Below, in pieces: positions 38,990-48,096 of a stretch of DNA of 64,000 nucleotides. Under the pieces are notes generated by a model. The model was not told the origin of the DNA. It worked only from the letters and a program-made list of their open reading frames with translations, and searched no databases. Made by a program: the position numbers and the translations under genes. Position 1 is the first letter of the stretch; each line of letters starts with the position of its first letter. The DNA comes from Chloroflexota bacterium. GTDB taxonomy: Bacteria > Chloroflexota > Anaerolineae > Anaerolineales > DRMV01. The DNA is taken from assembly GCA_011322445.1 (NCBI GenBank), contig DRMV01000047.1:1-64000 (forward strand), written 5' to 3'.

Positions 38990-40534
38990 ATGTCTCAACT
39001 GACACGACGCGATTTTCTCAAACTGCTGGGCATAGGCACCGTGACTGCTGCCGCCGGAGGGGCTTTATGGAGCCGCCTGCGCAGCAGCAACCCGCAGGGC
39101 ACGCCCGTGCCTTCTGCTCAGCCTACCCTGAGCGGCGCCCCGGATGTGGACGTGGCCCTGCGGGCGCTGCCCGATGAGGTTTCCATTTTCTCCGGCAAGC
39201 CCACGCAGGTGTGGCGCTTTCAGGGGCAGGTGCTCAGCGGCTCGCCCGAAGCCTTGCAGGTCATTCCCAAGACGTACCTTGGGCCTGTCTTCCACCTGAA
39301 GCGCGGGCAGCGGGTGCGGGTGCGCTTCAGCCACGACCTTCCCGAAACCTCCATCGTCCACTGGCACGGCCTGCACGTGCCCGAAAAGGACGACGGGCAC
39401 CCCCGTTTCGTGATTCCCAAGGGCCAAACTTACACCTACGATTTCACGGTGCGCGACCGGGCCGGGACGTACTGGTATCACCCCCACCCGCATGGGCGCA
39501 CTGGCCCGGAGGTCTACCGCGGCATGGCGGGGTTGTTCATCGTTTCCGACGATGAAGAACAGGCGTTGGGGCTGCCATCCGGCGACTACGACATCCCCCT
39601 GGTGCTACAAGACCGCCGTTTTGACAGCAACAATCAACTGGTGTATTTGCAAAATGGCCGCATGGAGCAGATGACCGGCTTTTTGGGCAACACCATGCTG
39701 GTGAACGGCCAGCCCGACTTTGTGCTGCCCGTGGGAACGCGCCCTTATCGGCTGCGTTTGCTCAACGGCTCGAATGCGCGCATTTACAAACTGGCGTGGG
39801 AAGACGGCACCCCGCTGACGGTCATTGGCACCGACGGCGGCCTGCTGGAAAAACCGCTCCAGAAAGCCTTTGTCACCCTGGCTCCGGCGCAACGCATTGA
39901 ACTGTGGGTAGACTTCTCACAAGTGCCGGTGGGCACGCGCCTGCGCATGTTGAGCCTCACTCACGGCGCCCCCGGCGGGCAGAGCACTTTCCCTGTTTTC
40001 ACGGTAGAAGTGGCCCGCAAGGAGAAATCCGATGCCCGGCTGCCCGAGCGCCTGAGCACCATCGTGCCTTACCGCGAGCAAGATGCTGCCAACGCGGCTT
40101 CCCCCCGCACCTTCACCCTCGCCATGCAAATGGGGCAGGGATGGACGATCAACGGGCGCACGTTCCAAATGACCGCGGTGGCTTCCGACGAAGTGGTGCG
40201 GTTGGGCGACCTGGAAGTCTGGTCGTTCATCAACCAGCCCGCCGGCGGTGGCATGATGGGCGGCGGCATGAGCATTCCCCACCCCATGCACGTGCACGAC
40301 TTGCAATTCCAGATTTTGCGCCGCACCGTCGATTCCCGCTGGCGCTCTCTGTGGGATACCCTTGCTCCCGGTTTTGTGGATGCAGGATGGCACGACACGG
40401 TGCTGGTGATGCCCGGCGAGCGGGTGGATATTCTGCTCAAGTTCCAGGATTTTGAGGGGCTTTTCCTCTACCACTGCCATAACCTGGAGCACGAAGACAT
40501 GGGGATGATGCGCAATTATCGGGTGAAGGCGTAA
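38990..40534 (+). CDS. Tat-exported multicopper oxidase
   Basis: Such enzymes oxidise Cu(I) or organic substrates with oxygen outside the membrane. The protein has 514 residues. The start was chosen at the Tat signal TRRDFLKLLG, with AAAGGA upstream; 26 upstream codons are non-signal. The four copper motifs are present: HWHGLHVP (His124, His126), YWYHPHPHG, HPMHVHDLQ and HCHNLEHEDMGMM (His495-Cys496-His497 and axial Met). Met-rich GGGMMGGGM near 420 recalls the copper-binding segment of CueO-like enzymes. It follows the copper ATPase, so a role in copper tolerance is likely. Confidence 0.93.
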   Translation: MSQLTRRDFLKLLGIGTVTAAAGGALWSRLRSSNPQGTPVPSAQPTLSGAPDVDVALRALPDEVSIFSGKPTQVWRFQGQVLSGSPEALQVIPKTYLGPVFHLKRGQRVRVRFSHDLPETSIVHWHGLHVPEKDDGHPRFVIPKGQTYTYDFTVRDRAGTYWYHPHPHGRTGPEVYRGMAGLFIVSDDEEQALGLPSGDYDIPLVLQDRRFDSNNQLVYLQNGRMEQMTGFLGNTMLVNGQPDFVLPVGTRPYRLRLLNGSNARIYKLAWEDGTPLTVIGTDGGLLEKPLQKAFVTLAPAQRIELWVDFSQVPVGTRLRMLSLTHGAPGGQSTFPVFTVEVARKEKSDARLPERLSTIVPYREQDAANAASPRTFTLAMQMGQGWTINGRTFQMTAVASDEVVRLGDLEVWSFINQPAGGGMMGGGMSIPHPMHVHDLQFQILRRTVDSRWRSLWDTLAPGFVDAGWHDTVLVMPGERVDILLKFQDFEGLFLYHCHNLEHEDMGMMRNYRVKA

Positions 40535-40548
40535 AATTAGGGAAGGAG

Positions 40549-40590
40549 AACCCCTCGCGGGGCAGGCTGTGGGCCGCTGTGCGAGGGGTT
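40549..40590 (+). terminator. Hairpin after the multicopper oxidase gene
   Basis: A perfect 10-bp stem (40549-40558 with 40581-40590) has a 22-nt loop that can fold further. No T-run follows, so it is a doubtful terminator and may be an mRNA-processing or stabilising element before the CDGSH gene. Confidence 0.45.
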
Positions 40591-40642
40591 GACCGATCGT
40601 TTGCGGAAGCAAAGAGTTCACAGTTTTCAGGAGGAAAACACA

Positions 40643-40846
40643 ATGGAAATCAAAGCCACAAAGAACGGCCCCTATCTGGTTCCCGGCCCGGTGACCTACA
40701 CCGATGCCGAAGGCCACGAGCACACCGCCGAAGGTAAGGTGATTGCGCTGTGCCGCTGCGGTCATTCGGCCAACAAGCCGTTTTGCGACAGTGCACACCG
40801 CAAGATGGGCTTCGAGGCTGAGGAAGTGGTGCTGAAGCTCTCATAA
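40643..40846 (+). CDS. CDGSH-type iron-sulfur protein
   Basis: This is a small protein of 67 residues. The 2Fe-2S motif is CRCGHSANKPFCDSAH, which has the three Cys and one His ligands of the CDGSH family. Such proteins bind a redox-active cluster; the bacterial role is not settled. AGGAGG lies nine bases before the ATG. It is separate from both neighbours, with a long spacer downstream. Confidence 0.93.
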   Translation: MEIKATKNGPYLVPGPVTYTDAEGHEHTAEGKVIALCRCGHSANKPFCDSAHRKMGFEAEEVVLKLS

Positions 40847-41224
40847 GCCGAAAGGCGCGCTTGATCTGAAATTGAGGCTCTTGTAATCGGCGCGGCGGCA
40901 ATCGGCTGCTGAACGCCGGCGGTGCTCGCGGGTTGGTGGGGCGCGGCGTGTTACCGACTGTCCTTTTGCGCCGCGGCCTGCCTGCCGCGGCAGGGGGGCA
41001 GGTTCCGCAATCGAGGTTTGTTAGAGTTTTCTAAAAACCCGCGCCACGGCCTCCTGCGCGGCCCGCTTTGGAGTATACTTTTTGCGGGCAAACTGGGGAC
41101 TGCCTGAATTTCTATGACAAATGTATGATTTTTTACCGCCCTGTGGTAAAATGGAGCCGCTTTTTGCCGAGGGGCAAAAAGTTGTTTTCTTATTTGACCC
41201 TATTTCCCGTGGAGGCTTTGAAAG
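40847..41224. promoter_or_regulatory. Long intergenic region with operator-like elements upstream of the disulfide oxidoreductase
   Basis: No gene is visible in these 378 bp. Elements seen: an 8-bp stem GCCGCGGC/GCCGCGGC (40970-40991), a small palindrome TTAGA-N4-TCTAA (41021-41034), TATACT at 41074-41079, the palindrome TTTTACC-N7-GGTAAAA (41131-41151) overlapping an extended -10 TGGTAAAAT (41144-41152), and a 9-bp hairpin CTTTTTGCC/GGCAAAAAG (41160-41181) in what would be the 5' leader. Confidence 0.5.
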
Positions 41225-41896
41225 ATGGCTGAACGTTTGTTGGACGACCAAATCGTGGAACAGGTCCGCGATGTGTTTTCTTCGATGAAGCATGATGTGG
41301 CCCTGGTGCATTTCACCACCACCCGCAGCGACTGCATGTACTGCGAAGAAACCAAGCAGTTGCTGGAAGAGATTGCTCCCCTTTCCGACAAGTTGCACCT
41401 GGAAGTGTATGACATCGAAGCCGATGCCGAAAAGGCCAAGGCTTACAACATTGACAAAACGCCGGCGACGGTGGTCGCGGCTTATGACAACGGCGAAATC
41501 AAAGATTTCGGCATCCGCTATTTCGGCATTCCTTCCGGCCACGAGTTCAGTTCGCTGATTCAGGATATCCTGACTGTCTCCGAGCGCGACTCTGGCCTGA
41601 AGCCCGAAACGCGCGAGTTCCTCAAGAGCCTGACCGAGCCGGTGCATTTGCAGGTGTTCGTCACGCCGACCTGCCCTTACTGCCCGCGCGCCGTGACCCT
41701 CACCCACCGCATGGCGCTGGAAAGCGACAAAGTGGTGGCCGACATGATCGAGGCGATGGAATTCAACGAACTTTCCAACGAATATGGCGTGAGCGGCGTG
41801 CCGCACACCGACATCAACCACCACAAAGGCACGGTGGTCGGTGCCGTGCCGGAAGAGCACTTTGTTGCTGAAATCCGCCGCGTGTTGGGGATGTAA
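41225..41896 (+). CDS. Protein disulfide oxidoreductase with two thioredoxin folds
   Basis: The protein has 223 residues and two thioredoxin-like units in tandem. Unit 1 carries CMYC (in SDCMYCEETKQ) and unit 2 carries CPYC (in PTCPYCPRAV); each also has its cis-Pro (KTPAT and GVPHT). This is the layout of the PDO family of thermophilic archaea and bacteria, and of the N-terminal domain of AhpF. It has no signal peptide, so it probably keeps or makes disulfides in the cytoplasm. GGAGG precedes the ATG. A glutaredoxin gene follows. Confidence 0.92.
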   Translation: MAERLLDDQIVEQVRDVFSSMKHDVALVHFTTTRSDCMYCEETKQLLEEIAPLSDKLHLEVYDIEADAEKAKAYNIDKTPATVVAAYDNGEIKDFGIRYFGIPSGHEFSSLIQDILTVSERDSGLKPETREFLKSLTEPVHLQVFVTPTCPYCPRAVTLTHRMALESDKVVADMIEAMEFNELSNEYGVSGVPHTDINHHKGTVVGAVPEEHFVAEIRRVLGM

Positions 41897-41942
41897 CCTG
41901 CCAGGGTGTTCCCCGCACGGCGGCTTCCTGCAAGGAGGTGCC

Positions 41943-42200
41943 ATGGCTGCGGAAAAGAAAAAATATCCGCGGGTGATCATCTTTACAACGCCCACCTGCC
42001 CGCACTGTCGCGCGGCCAAGCGCTACTTGCGGGCCCGTGGGGTGCCGTTCAAAGATGTGGATGTCTCCCGCGACCACGCGGCGGCCCGTGATATGGTGCG
42101 CCGCAGTGGGCAAAGCGGTGTGCCTGTGTTGGATATTGGCGGTAAGATTGTGGTTGGCTTCAACCGCGCCAAAATCGATCGCCTGTTAGGCCTACGCTGA
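41943..42200 (+). CDS. Glutaredoxin-like protein
   Basis: This is a small redox protein of 85 residues. The active site is CPHC in TPTCPHCRAAKRYL, the cis-Pro is in GVPVLDI, and the glutathione- or substrate-binding loop region FNRAKIDRLLG closes the fold. It is NrdH/glutaredoxin-like. AAGGAGGTGCC lies directly before the ATG. It ends just before a strong terminator, so PDO and glutaredoxin form a two-gene unit. Confidence 0.9.
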   Translation: MAAEKKKYPRVIIFTTPTCPHCRAAKRYLRARGVPFKDVDVSRDHAAARDMVRRSGQSGVPVLDIGGKIVVGFNRAKIDRLLGLR

Positions 42201-42208
42201 GCCTATAC

Positions 42209-42245
42209 CACCTCCCCTCGCTGCGGCGGGAGGAGGTGTTTTTTT
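42209..42245 (+). terminator. Intrinsic terminator after the glutaredoxin gene
   Basis: A 7-bp stem CACCTCC/GGAGGTG (42209-42215 with 42232-42238), extended by inner pairs, is followed by seven T. It lies nine bases after the stop codon. Confidence 0.9.
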
Positions 42246-42258
42246 ACCGGAGGAACGC

Positions 42259-42660
42259 ATGGCAAGCCTCAAGATCGCAGTAGCCACGCCCGACGGCGAG
42301 CATTTGAGCCCCCACTTTGGGGAAACACCGTGGTACGAGGTTTTTACCGTGGAAGATGGGCAAATCGTGGCCCGTGAGCGGCGCGCGAAGCCCCACCACA
42401 GCCACGACCACGACCATGATGACCACCACACCCCCGGCATGGGGCGCGGTGGGCAGCATTTCTTCGAGCCCATTCGCGATTGTCAGGTTTTGATTGTCGG
42501 CGGCATGGGGCGGCCAGCCTATGAGTGGGCGCGCACCTTGGGGCTGGAAGTCATCCCCACTAAGGGCGCCGTGGAAGAAGTTGTGCGTGCGTACCTGGCG
42601 GGCACCCTGCAAGCCGATATGCGTCGCGTCCACCGGGCGGTGGGCGGCCACCATCACTAA
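42259..42660 (+). CDS. NifX/NifB-like dinitrogenase iron-molybdenum cofactor family protein
   Basis: The protein has 133 residues and one ribonuclease-H-like FeMo-co-binding domain. The start KIAVATPDGEHLSPHFGE and the middle IRDCQVLIVGGMG are typical. An insert rich in His and Asp (HSHDHDHDDHH, about residues 47-57) and a C-terminal HHH suggest binding of a metal. No nitrogenase gene is in the window; many such proteins occur outside nitrogen fixers, next to redox or metal genes. The following gene starts 16 bases later. Confidence 0.88.
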   Translation: MASLKIAVATPDGEHLSPHFGETPWYEVFTVEDGQIVARERRAKPHHSHDHDHDDHHTPGMGRGGQHFFEPIRDCQVLIVGGMGRPAYEWARTLGLEVIPTKGAVEEVVRAYLAGTLQADMRRVHRAVGGHHH

Positions 42661-42676
42661 GCGGCGAGGTAGCGCA

Positions 42677-43228
42677 GTGCCTGCGCGTTGGAAGGCGTTG
42701 TTGGGAGCGTTGGCCGGTATCTTACTGGTGGCGGGCGGGGTGGCAGCAGCCCTTTACCTGCCGCGCCACATGGAAGCCGCGGAGCCTTCGGCGGTGCCGC
42801 TTGCCGTGGACTTCCCCGCCCCCGACCTGCACCTCACCACGCTGGACGGCCAGAAAATCGCCCTGAGCGACTTTCGGGGCAGGGTGGTGCTGGTCAACAA
42901 CTGGGCTACCTGGTGCCCGCCTTGCCGGGACGAAATGCCTACCCTCGACGCCTATTACCGCGCCCATGCCGATGAAGGGCTGGTGCTGATTGCCATCGCC
43001 GCGCATGAGTACCCCTTTGAAATTCGGGATTTCCTGAAAAAGCACGATTGGCACCTTGCCTTTCTCATCGCGCCCGACCCCCAGGAGCAGGCGATGACCG
43101 CCTTCCATCAGACCCACCTGCCTGCCTCGTACGTCGTGGACCGGGATGGCACGGTGCGGCTGATGTGGGTGGGCGCGATTAGCCGCAAAATGTTGGAAAA
43201 GTTCGTGACACCCCTTTTGGAGAAGTGA
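42677..43228 (+). CDS. Membrane-anchored TlpA/ResA-type thioredoxin
   Basis: The protein has 183 residues. The start is a GTG with GAGG seven bases upstream; no ATG fits. A signal anchor covers about 7-27, and an AhpC/TSA-like redoxin domain follows with the CPPC site in NWATWCPPCRDEMPT and a cis-Pro in LPASYVVD. It faces outward and could reduce disulfides for cytochrome c maturation or act in oxidative protection. It is packed with OsmC (two bases between stop and ATG). Confidence 0.9.
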   Translation: MPARWKALLGALAGILLVAGGVAAALYLPRHMEAAEPSAVPLAVDFPAPDLHLTTLDGQKIALSDFRGRVVLVNNWATWCPPCRDEMPTLDAYYRAHADEGLVLIAIAAHEYPFEIRDFLKKHDWHLAFLIAPDPQEQAMTAFHQTHLPASYVVDRDGTVRLMWVGAISRKMLEKFVTPLLEK

Positions 43229-43230
43229 AA

Positions 43231-43707
43231 ATGGATGCCAAAGTGACTCTCTTGCAGCGCATGACCTTTGACGCCACGGCCAGTTATTCCAACTTCCATG
43301 TCATTCTCGACACCGTGCCAGCCGTGGGTGGTGATGAGCGGGGCTTCCAGCCAATGGAACTGATGCTGGTCTCGCTGTTGGGCTGCACGGCGATGGATGT
43401 GATTTCCATCCTGCGCAAGAAGCGGCAGGAAGTCACCGCCTTTGAAGTGAAAGGCCACGCCGAACGCGCCGACCAGCACCCCAAGGTATTCACCCACATC
43501 ACCATCGAATATCACGTCACCGGCAAGAATGTGGATGAGAAAGCCGTGGTGCGTTCCATTGAGCTTTCGGCTGTTCGCTACTGCCCGGCGCAGGGCATGT
43601 TGGCCAAGGTGGTGCCCATTCAGTTGAAATATTTCATCTACGAAGATACCCCTACAGGCCCTCAACTGGTCAAGGAAGGCGAATACACCCGCCCCGAAGA
43701 AGCGTAA
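43231..43707 (+). CDS. OsmC-family peroxidase-like protein
   Basis: This is a thiol peroxidase-type protein of 158 residues. The two family cysteines are present, in SLLGCTAMDV and AVRYCPAQGML. OsmC/YhfA-type proteins reduce organic peroxides or handle persulfides. The ATG at 43231 was chosen because GGAG lies eight bases before it; a GTG at 43225 is also in frame. It ends the NifX-TlpA-OsmC run, before a terminator. Confidence 0.92.
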   Translation: MDAKVTLLQRMTFDATASYSNFHVILDTVPAVGGDERGFQPMELMLVSLLGCTAMDVISILRKKRQEVTAFEVKGHAERADQHPKVFTHITIEYHVTGKNVDEKAVVRSIELSAVRYCPAQGMLAKVVPIQLKYFIYEDTPTGPQLVKEGEYTRPEEA

Positions 43708-43727
43708 AGCCCCCCATCCGTTCCCCC

Positions 43728-43759
43728 GCCCCGAAGATTTTCCCTTCGGGGCTTTGTTT
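43728..43759 (+). terminator. Intrinsic terminator after OsmC
   Basis: A 9-bp stem GCCCCGAAG/CTTCGGGGC (43728-43736 with 43744-43752) is followed by TTTGTTT. Confidence 0.88.
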
Positions 43760-43779
43760 ACGCTGCTTTAACTAACTTG

Positions 43780-43788
43780 TGCTAAGAT
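43780..43788 (+). promoter_or_regulatory. Extended -10 promoter of hpf
   Basis: TGCTAAGAT is an extended -10 element (TG-N-TAAGAT) 48 bp upstream of the hpf start and downstream of the OsmC terminator. No clear -35 is present, as is usual for this promoter type. Confidence 0.5.
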
Positions 43789-43835
43789 AGAAGTAGCAAT
43801 GCCCGCGTTTCTTCGGCAGATGACAAGGAGGTTCT

Positions 43836-44378
43836 ATGAGCGCCGAGCTGCAGATTTACACCAAGAACCTGGAACTCACCGACCGGTTGCGGGAACAGGT
43901 GGAAAAGAAAGTGCCCAAACTTGCCCGCTACATCCAGAGCATTCAATCGATGCGGGTGGACTTGAAACACGAGCCATCGGCACGGAATGCGCAAGACCGT
44001 TACGTCGCGCAGATTACCGTGCGTGGCAAGCGCTTCATCTTGCGGGCGGAAGAGCGGGCTGATGACATCCTCACGGCGCTCAACGCCGCGCTGGATAACA
44101 TGCAAAGGCGCATTCGCCGTTACAAAGGGCGCCATTATCGCGATCGCGGCGAAGAGCCAGCCCCCGCGTGGGAGACGGAAGAAGCCCCAGAGGAACCTGT
44201 CATCGCCCGCCGCAAACGCTTCGCCCTCATCCCGATGGACGAGCGCGAAGCCATCGAACAGATGGAACTGCTGGGCCATAGCTTCTTCGTGTTCTACAAC
44301 GCCAACACCGATAGCGTCAATGTGCTTTACCGCCGGCGAGATGGCACTTACGGTCTGATCGAACCGGAACTCGGCTGA
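43836..44378 (+). CDS. hpf: Long-form ribosome hibernation promoting factor
   Basis: HPF pairs ribosomes into inactive 100S dimers in resting cells. The protein has 180 residues, so it is the long form. The N-terminal ribosome-binding domain covers about 1-100; a linker rich in Glu and Pro follows. The C-terminal dimerisation domain starts near RRKRFALIPMDEREAIEQM and contains LGHSFFVFYN. AAGGAGG lies before the ATG. The gene is alone, with its own promoter and terminator. Confidence 0.95.
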   Translation: MSAELQIYTKNLELTDRLREQVEKKVPKLARYIQSIQSMRVDLKHEPSARNAQDRYVAQITVRGKRFILRAEERADDILTALNAALDNMQRRIRRYKGRHYRDRGEEPAPAWETEEAPEEPVIARRKRFALIPMDEREAIEQMELLGHSFFVFYNANTDSVNVLYRRRDGTYGLIEPELG

Positions 44379-44404
44379 CCTTGCACGTGAACGGGAAACA
44401 TCAG

Positions 44405-44432
44405 GCCGCCCCGAAATCTCGGGGCGGCTTTT
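44405..44432 (+). terminator. Intrinsic terminator of hpf
   Basis: A perfect 10-bp stem (44405-44414 with 44419-44428) with a 4-nt loop is followed by TTTT. The bases from 44433 to 44590 hold no gene; they contain a short degenerate GAAGTGC repeat near 44520-44560 and a small hairpin next to the rpoD stop. Confidence 0.88.
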
Positions 44433-44590
44433 GAATTGCCTGACCGGAGCGTTTTGTGCTGAACGGGGCCTCTTGCGAACAGTGTGCCCTCGCGCGCAGG
44501 GCCGCAGCGAAGCAACGAAGCCGAAGTGCCTGCACTGAGCCGTGCCGAAGTGCGAAACGCTGCCAGAGATTTACCCGAAACTCTGCCGGG

Positions 44591-46048
44591 TTAGCTGAGG
44601 TAATCGCGCAAGTGCCGGTTGAGGGCAGGGTGGCGCAGTTTGCGCAGCGCCTTGGCTTCAATTTGGCGCACCCGCTCGCGGGTGACGTTGAAATATTGCC
44701 CGACTTCTTCCAGGGTGTGAGATTTGCCATCCAGCAGGCCAAAGCGCAGTTCCAGCACTTGCCGCTCGCGTTCGGTCAGGGCGGCCAGGGCGTGTTGCAC
44801 CTGCTCGCGCAACATGCTGCGGGTGGCCTGGTCGAGGGGGTGCGGCGTGTCGGTGTCTTCCACGAAGTCGCCCACGGTGTTGTTGTCTTCGTCGCCGACG
44901 GTGTTTTCCAGCGAAATGGGCTCTTCGGTCGAGCGGAAGACCTTGCGCACCTTGCCAATGGCAAAGCGCCAGCGTTGTTCCAAATGAGGCGGCAGGGGCT
45001 GCTCTGCCTGCAGGGCCGCGCGGATGGCTTCGGCTTCTTGGGGGGTGAGGTAGTTGCTCTCAAGGGCGATTTCTTCCAGCGTGGGGTCGCGCCCCAACTT
45101 TTGCGTCAGCCGCCGCTGGATTTTCCGCAGTTTTTGCAGCGCTTCGATCATGTGGACGGGCACGCGGATGGTGCGCGCCTGGTCGGCGATGGCGCGGGTC
45201 ACGGCCTGGCGAATCCACCACGTGGCGTAGGTGCTGAATTTGTAGCCGCGCGCCGGGTCGAACTTATCGATTGCGCGCAGCAGGCCAATGTTGCCTTCCT
45301 GAATCAGGTCGAGCATGGGCACACCGCGGTCGAGGTAGCGCTTGGCGACGCTGACGACCAACCGCAGGTTGGCGCGCACCAAAGCCGTGCGCGCGGCTTC
45401 GGCGCGCTGCTCGAGGGCTTCCATCTCGGCGCGCAGGGTGTCTTCGTCGGGCAGGTAGCGGCGGAAGGTGCGGTCGGAAGGCAGGTGGCCGTGTTTTTCA
45501 TGGAAGGCGGCCAGCCGCTCGGTGGTGGTTTCGGGCAGGGCATAAAGCGCCGAGAAGACGGAGACGATGTGCGCCGCGACGCCATCCCAAAACGGGTCTT
45601 TGCCCCAGGCGCCGTTGTTGAGGTAAGCGCGGGTGTAAGAAGGCGTGTCGCTCTGCCAGGTGTGGTGGAGCATGCGGGCTTCGGCAGCCATGAGCGAAAA
45701 ATCGGGGGCTTCGCAGCCCCACCGGGCGACGTCTTCCAGCGCGCGCTGCCAGGCCGTGCGCATTTCGGTGTAAAGGGCGCAATACAGCCGGGCGGGGGCG
45801 TTTTCCGGCTGGCGGCGGCGGGCTTTGGGGTGCGATTGCAGCCAGCGGATGCGCTTGTGCGCGGCCAGCATCACTGCCAGCCAGAATTCCTGGTCGGCGT
45901 TCAGCAGCGCCGTTTGGCCGATTTCCCGCAGGTAGAGGTAAATCGGGTCGCTTTCCAGTTCCTCATCGGGGAAGGTCGGCGTTTCGGCTTCAGGTTCTTC
46001 GGCGGCTTCAGGAATCTCGGGCGGGTTCCAGAAGTCTTCTGCGGTCAT
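44591..46048 (-). CDS. rpoD: Sigma-70 family RNA polymerase sigma factor, probably the primary sigma factor
   Basis: This protein directs RNA polymerase to promoters. It has 485 residues. Region 1.2 lies near [12 protein letters not shown] nonconserved stretch of about 150 residues follows. Region 2 begins with [16 protein letters not shown] and contains [17 protein letters not shown] and [14 protein letters not shown]. Region 3 follows [17 protein letters not shown], and region 4 has [15 protein letters not shown] and [18 protein letters not shown]. It lies 17 bases after dnaG, the classic macromolecular-synthesis order, which supports a housekeeping role. Confidence 0.93.
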   Translation of the reverse strand: MTAEDFWNPPEIPEAAEEPEAETPTFPDEELESDPIYLYLREIGQTALLNADQEFWLAVMLAAHKRIRWLQSHPKARRRQPENAPARLYCALYTEMRTAWQRALEDVARWGCEAPDFSLMAAEARMLHHTWQSDTPSYTRAYLNNGAWGKDPFWDGVAAHIVSVFSALYALPETTTERLAAFHEKHGHLPSDRTFRRYLPDEDTLRAEMEALEQRAEAARTALVRANLRLVVSVAKRYLDRGVPMLDLIQEGNIGLLRAIDKFDPARGYKFSTYATWWIRQAVTRAIADQARTIRVPVHMIEALQKLRKIQRRLTQKLGRDPTLEEIALESNYLTPQEAEAIRAALQAEQPLPPHLEQRWRFAIGKVRKVFRSTEEPISLENTVGDEDNNTVGDFVEDTDTPHPLDQATRSMLREQVQHALAALTERERQVLELRFGLLDGKSHTLEEVGQYFNVTRERVRQIEAKALRKLRHPALNRHLRDYLS

Positions 46049-46065
46049 GGCGGTTCCCTTTGAGG

Positions 46066-47988
46066 TCAGTGTGCAGCGGGCAGGTGCAGCCCTTCTTTGA
46101 GAGCGCGGTCGAGCAGCCCGCGGTGGCGGATGGCTTCGATCAGCCGCTCCTGATAGAGCGGGGTTTCATCTTCGGCGGCGCTTTCGAGCAGAAAGCGCAG
46201 TTCGTCGAGGGCACGATTGACTTGCTCCCGTCGCAGGCGGAGCAGGGCATGGAGCAGGGCGGGGGTGTATTGCTCAGCGTTGAGGGCGGCGGTGGCTGCC
46301 AGGCAGCGCTCGGCTTCGGCGTGCAGTTCGGTGGGCAGGCGCAGCACCAGGTCGTCTTGCGGCTCGCGGTCTTCCTGTTCGGTGGCGGCGAGCACGGCCT
46401 CGAAGAGCAGCCGGTGGGGTGCGGCGGGGAAATCGGCCGCGCGCAGGGGCTGCATTTCGTGGGCGCGCAGCCAGCGGTCGGCGCGAAAGCGCAAATGGGG
46501 GGCGCGTAGCAGCAGGCCCAGCACCTGACGGGAAAGGCTGGCAAGCAGCGCAGGGGTGCGGGAGGGCGCCGCAGCCGACGTTTGGGCTTTTGTGGGGCGT
46601 TGGGCGGTGGAAGCCCCTCTGGCAGGCGTGCGGCGCTGCACTGGCTTGCGCCTGCGTTGCGGAGGACGCCATGCCAGCAGCGTATCTTCATCCACCCGCA
46701 GCAGGGCGGAAAGTTTTTGCAGGTAGGTCTTTTGCTCGATGGGGTTAGCCACTTCGTAAATCAGCGGCAGCACCTGCTCGGCGAGGTCAGATTTGGCTTT
46801 CGGGTCATCCAAATCCATGTCGGCGGCCAGGGTGTGCATCACGAAAAGGATGATCGGCTGCGCCGAGGCCAGGATGCGCTCCCACGCCGCCGGGTCGGCT
46901 AAGGCAATTTCGTCGGGGTCTTGCCCTTCGGGCAGCAGCGCCACCCGCAAGTCGGCCTTCAGACGGCTTTCCTGGCGTAACAGCCCTTGCGGGTCGAGGC
47001 GGAAGCCGCTGGCTTCCCGCAGGGCTTCGCGCGCCACTTCCATGCTGCGCAGGGTGGCGCGAATGCCGGCCGCATCGGGGTCGAGCGCCAACACCATGTG
47101 GCGGGTGTAGCGCTTGAGGGTGCGCAACTGGCCTTCGTTCAGGGCCACGCCCATCGGCGAAACCGCGTTGGGGAAGCCGGCCTGGTAAAGGCCAATGACA
47201 TCCATGTAGCCTTCCACAATGACCACCTGATCGCGCTGGCGGATGGCTTTGCCCGCTTTGTCCAGGCCGTAGAGCAGGCGGCTTTTGTCGAAGATCTCGG
47301 TTTGGGGCGAGTTGAGGTATTTGGGAATGCCGTCAGGGTCGAGGGTGCGGGCGCCAAAGCCCACCGCGCGGCCACGCGCATCGCGGATGGGGAACATCAC
47401 CCGGTGGCGGAAACGGTCGTAAATGCGCCCGTCGTCGCGTTGAGTGAGCAAACCGGCGGCCAGCAGATCGTCGTCGGTGTAGCCTTTGCCGGTGAAATAC
47501 TTGCGGGCGGCTTCCCACGCGTGGGGGGCGTAGCCGAGGCCAAAGGCTTCGATGGTTTCGTCGGTGAGGCCGCGCTTGTGCAGATAATCGAGGGCCTGCT
47601 TGCCCGCGGGGGTGTGCAGGTGGTGGCGGTAGAAGGCCACGGCTTCTTCCATCAGGTCGTAGAGGCGCTGGTGGGCTTCCCGCTCGGCGGCGTCTTCGGC
47701 GCGGCGCGGCTCCAAAGTCACGCCGGCGCGCTCGGCAAGGTGCTCGAGGGCCTGGCGGAAATCCCAGCCTTCGCGTTTCATCACGAACGTGAAAATATCG
47801 CCGCCTTCGTTGCAGCCGAAGCAGCGCCACGTGCCGGTTTCCGGGAAGACCACGAACGCGGGCGTGCGCTTGTTATCGTGGAAGGGGCAAAAGCCGATGT
47901 AGTTCTTGCCCGTGCGGCGCAGGTCCACGGTTTCGGAAACGATATCGACAATGTCGAGGCGGTTTTTGATTTCCTCTACGGCATCCAT
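46066..47988 (-). CDS. dnaG: DNA primase
   Basis: Primase makes RNA primers for replication. The protein has 640 residues. The CHC2 zinc finger is in [11 protein letters not shown] and RCFGCNEGG. The N-terminal catalytic domain follows (GYAPHAW near 165), and then the Toprim domain ([16 protein letters not shown]). The C-terminal 200 residues are the helicase-binding part, with a basic Ala-rich linker. GAGGG precedes the chosen ATG; the frame is open 30 codons upstream. TATAAT at 48024-48019 on the minus strand is the likely -10 of the dnaG-rpoD operon. Confidence 0.96.
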   Translation of the reverse strand: MDAVEEIKNRLDIVDIVSETVDLRRTGKNYIGFCPFHDNKRTPAFVVFPETGTWRCFGCNEGGDIFTFVMKREGWDFRQALEHLAERAGVTLEPRRAEDAAEREAHQRLYDLMEEAVAFYRHHLHTPAGKQALDYLHKRGLTDETIEAFGLGYAPHAWEAARKYFTGKGYTDDDLLAAGLLTQRDDGRIYDRFRHRVMFPIRDARGRAVGFGARTLDPDGIPKYLNSPQTEIFDKSRLLYGLDKAGKAIRQRDQVVIVEGYMDVIGLYQAGFPNAVSPMGVALNEGQLRTLKRYTRHMVLALDPDAAGIRATLRSMEVAREALREASGFRLDPQGLLRQESRLKADLRVALLPEGQDPDEIALADPAAWERILASAQPIILFVMHTLAADMDLDDPKAKSDLAEQVLPLIYEVANPIEQKTYLQKLSALLRVDEDTLLAWRPPQRRRKPVQRRTPARGASTAQRPTKAQTSAAAPSRTPALLASLSRQVLGLLLRAPHLRFRADRWLRAHEMQPLRAADFPAAPHRLLFEAVLAATEQEDREPQDDLVLRLPTELHAEAERCLAATAALNAEQYTPALLHALLRLRREQVNRALDELRFLLESAAEDETPLYQERLIEAIRHRGLLDRALKEGLHLPAAH

Positions 47989-48018
47989 CGTCACCCTCGT
48001 GGGGGATGGGGTAGTGGC

Positions 48019-48024
48019 ATTATA
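48019..48024 (-). promoter_or_regulatory. -10 element of the dnaG-rpoD operon
   Basis: A perfect TATAAT on the minus strand lies 31 bp upstream of the dnaG ATG. No good -35 is seen at 16-18 bp. Confidence 0.5.
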
Positions 48025-48084
48025 CACGCGAATGGCCGAAAAGCGGGCGATGTCGCGCAGGGGGCGTTTGTTTCGCATTCGGGG

Positions 48085-48090
48085 TATAAT
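48085..48090 (+). promoter_or_regulatory. -10 element placed for a leaderless LysM message
   Basis: A perfect TATAAT is followed by six bases and then the ATG of the LysM gene. Transcription would begin at or next to the A of the start codon. No ribosome-binding site precedes this ATG. Confidence 0.55.
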
Positions 48091-48096
48091 GGCAGC

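Noticed and set aside
42259..42660. Nitrogen-fixation protein NifX or NifB
   Set aside because: Only the shared cofactor-binding domain is present, and there is no nif gene in the window; the family is widespread outside nitrogen fixers.
46987..48096. Long upstream extension of the LysM frame, opposite dnaG
   Set aside because: The extension is antisense to the primase. The signal peptide and the TATAAT box fix the true start at 48097.
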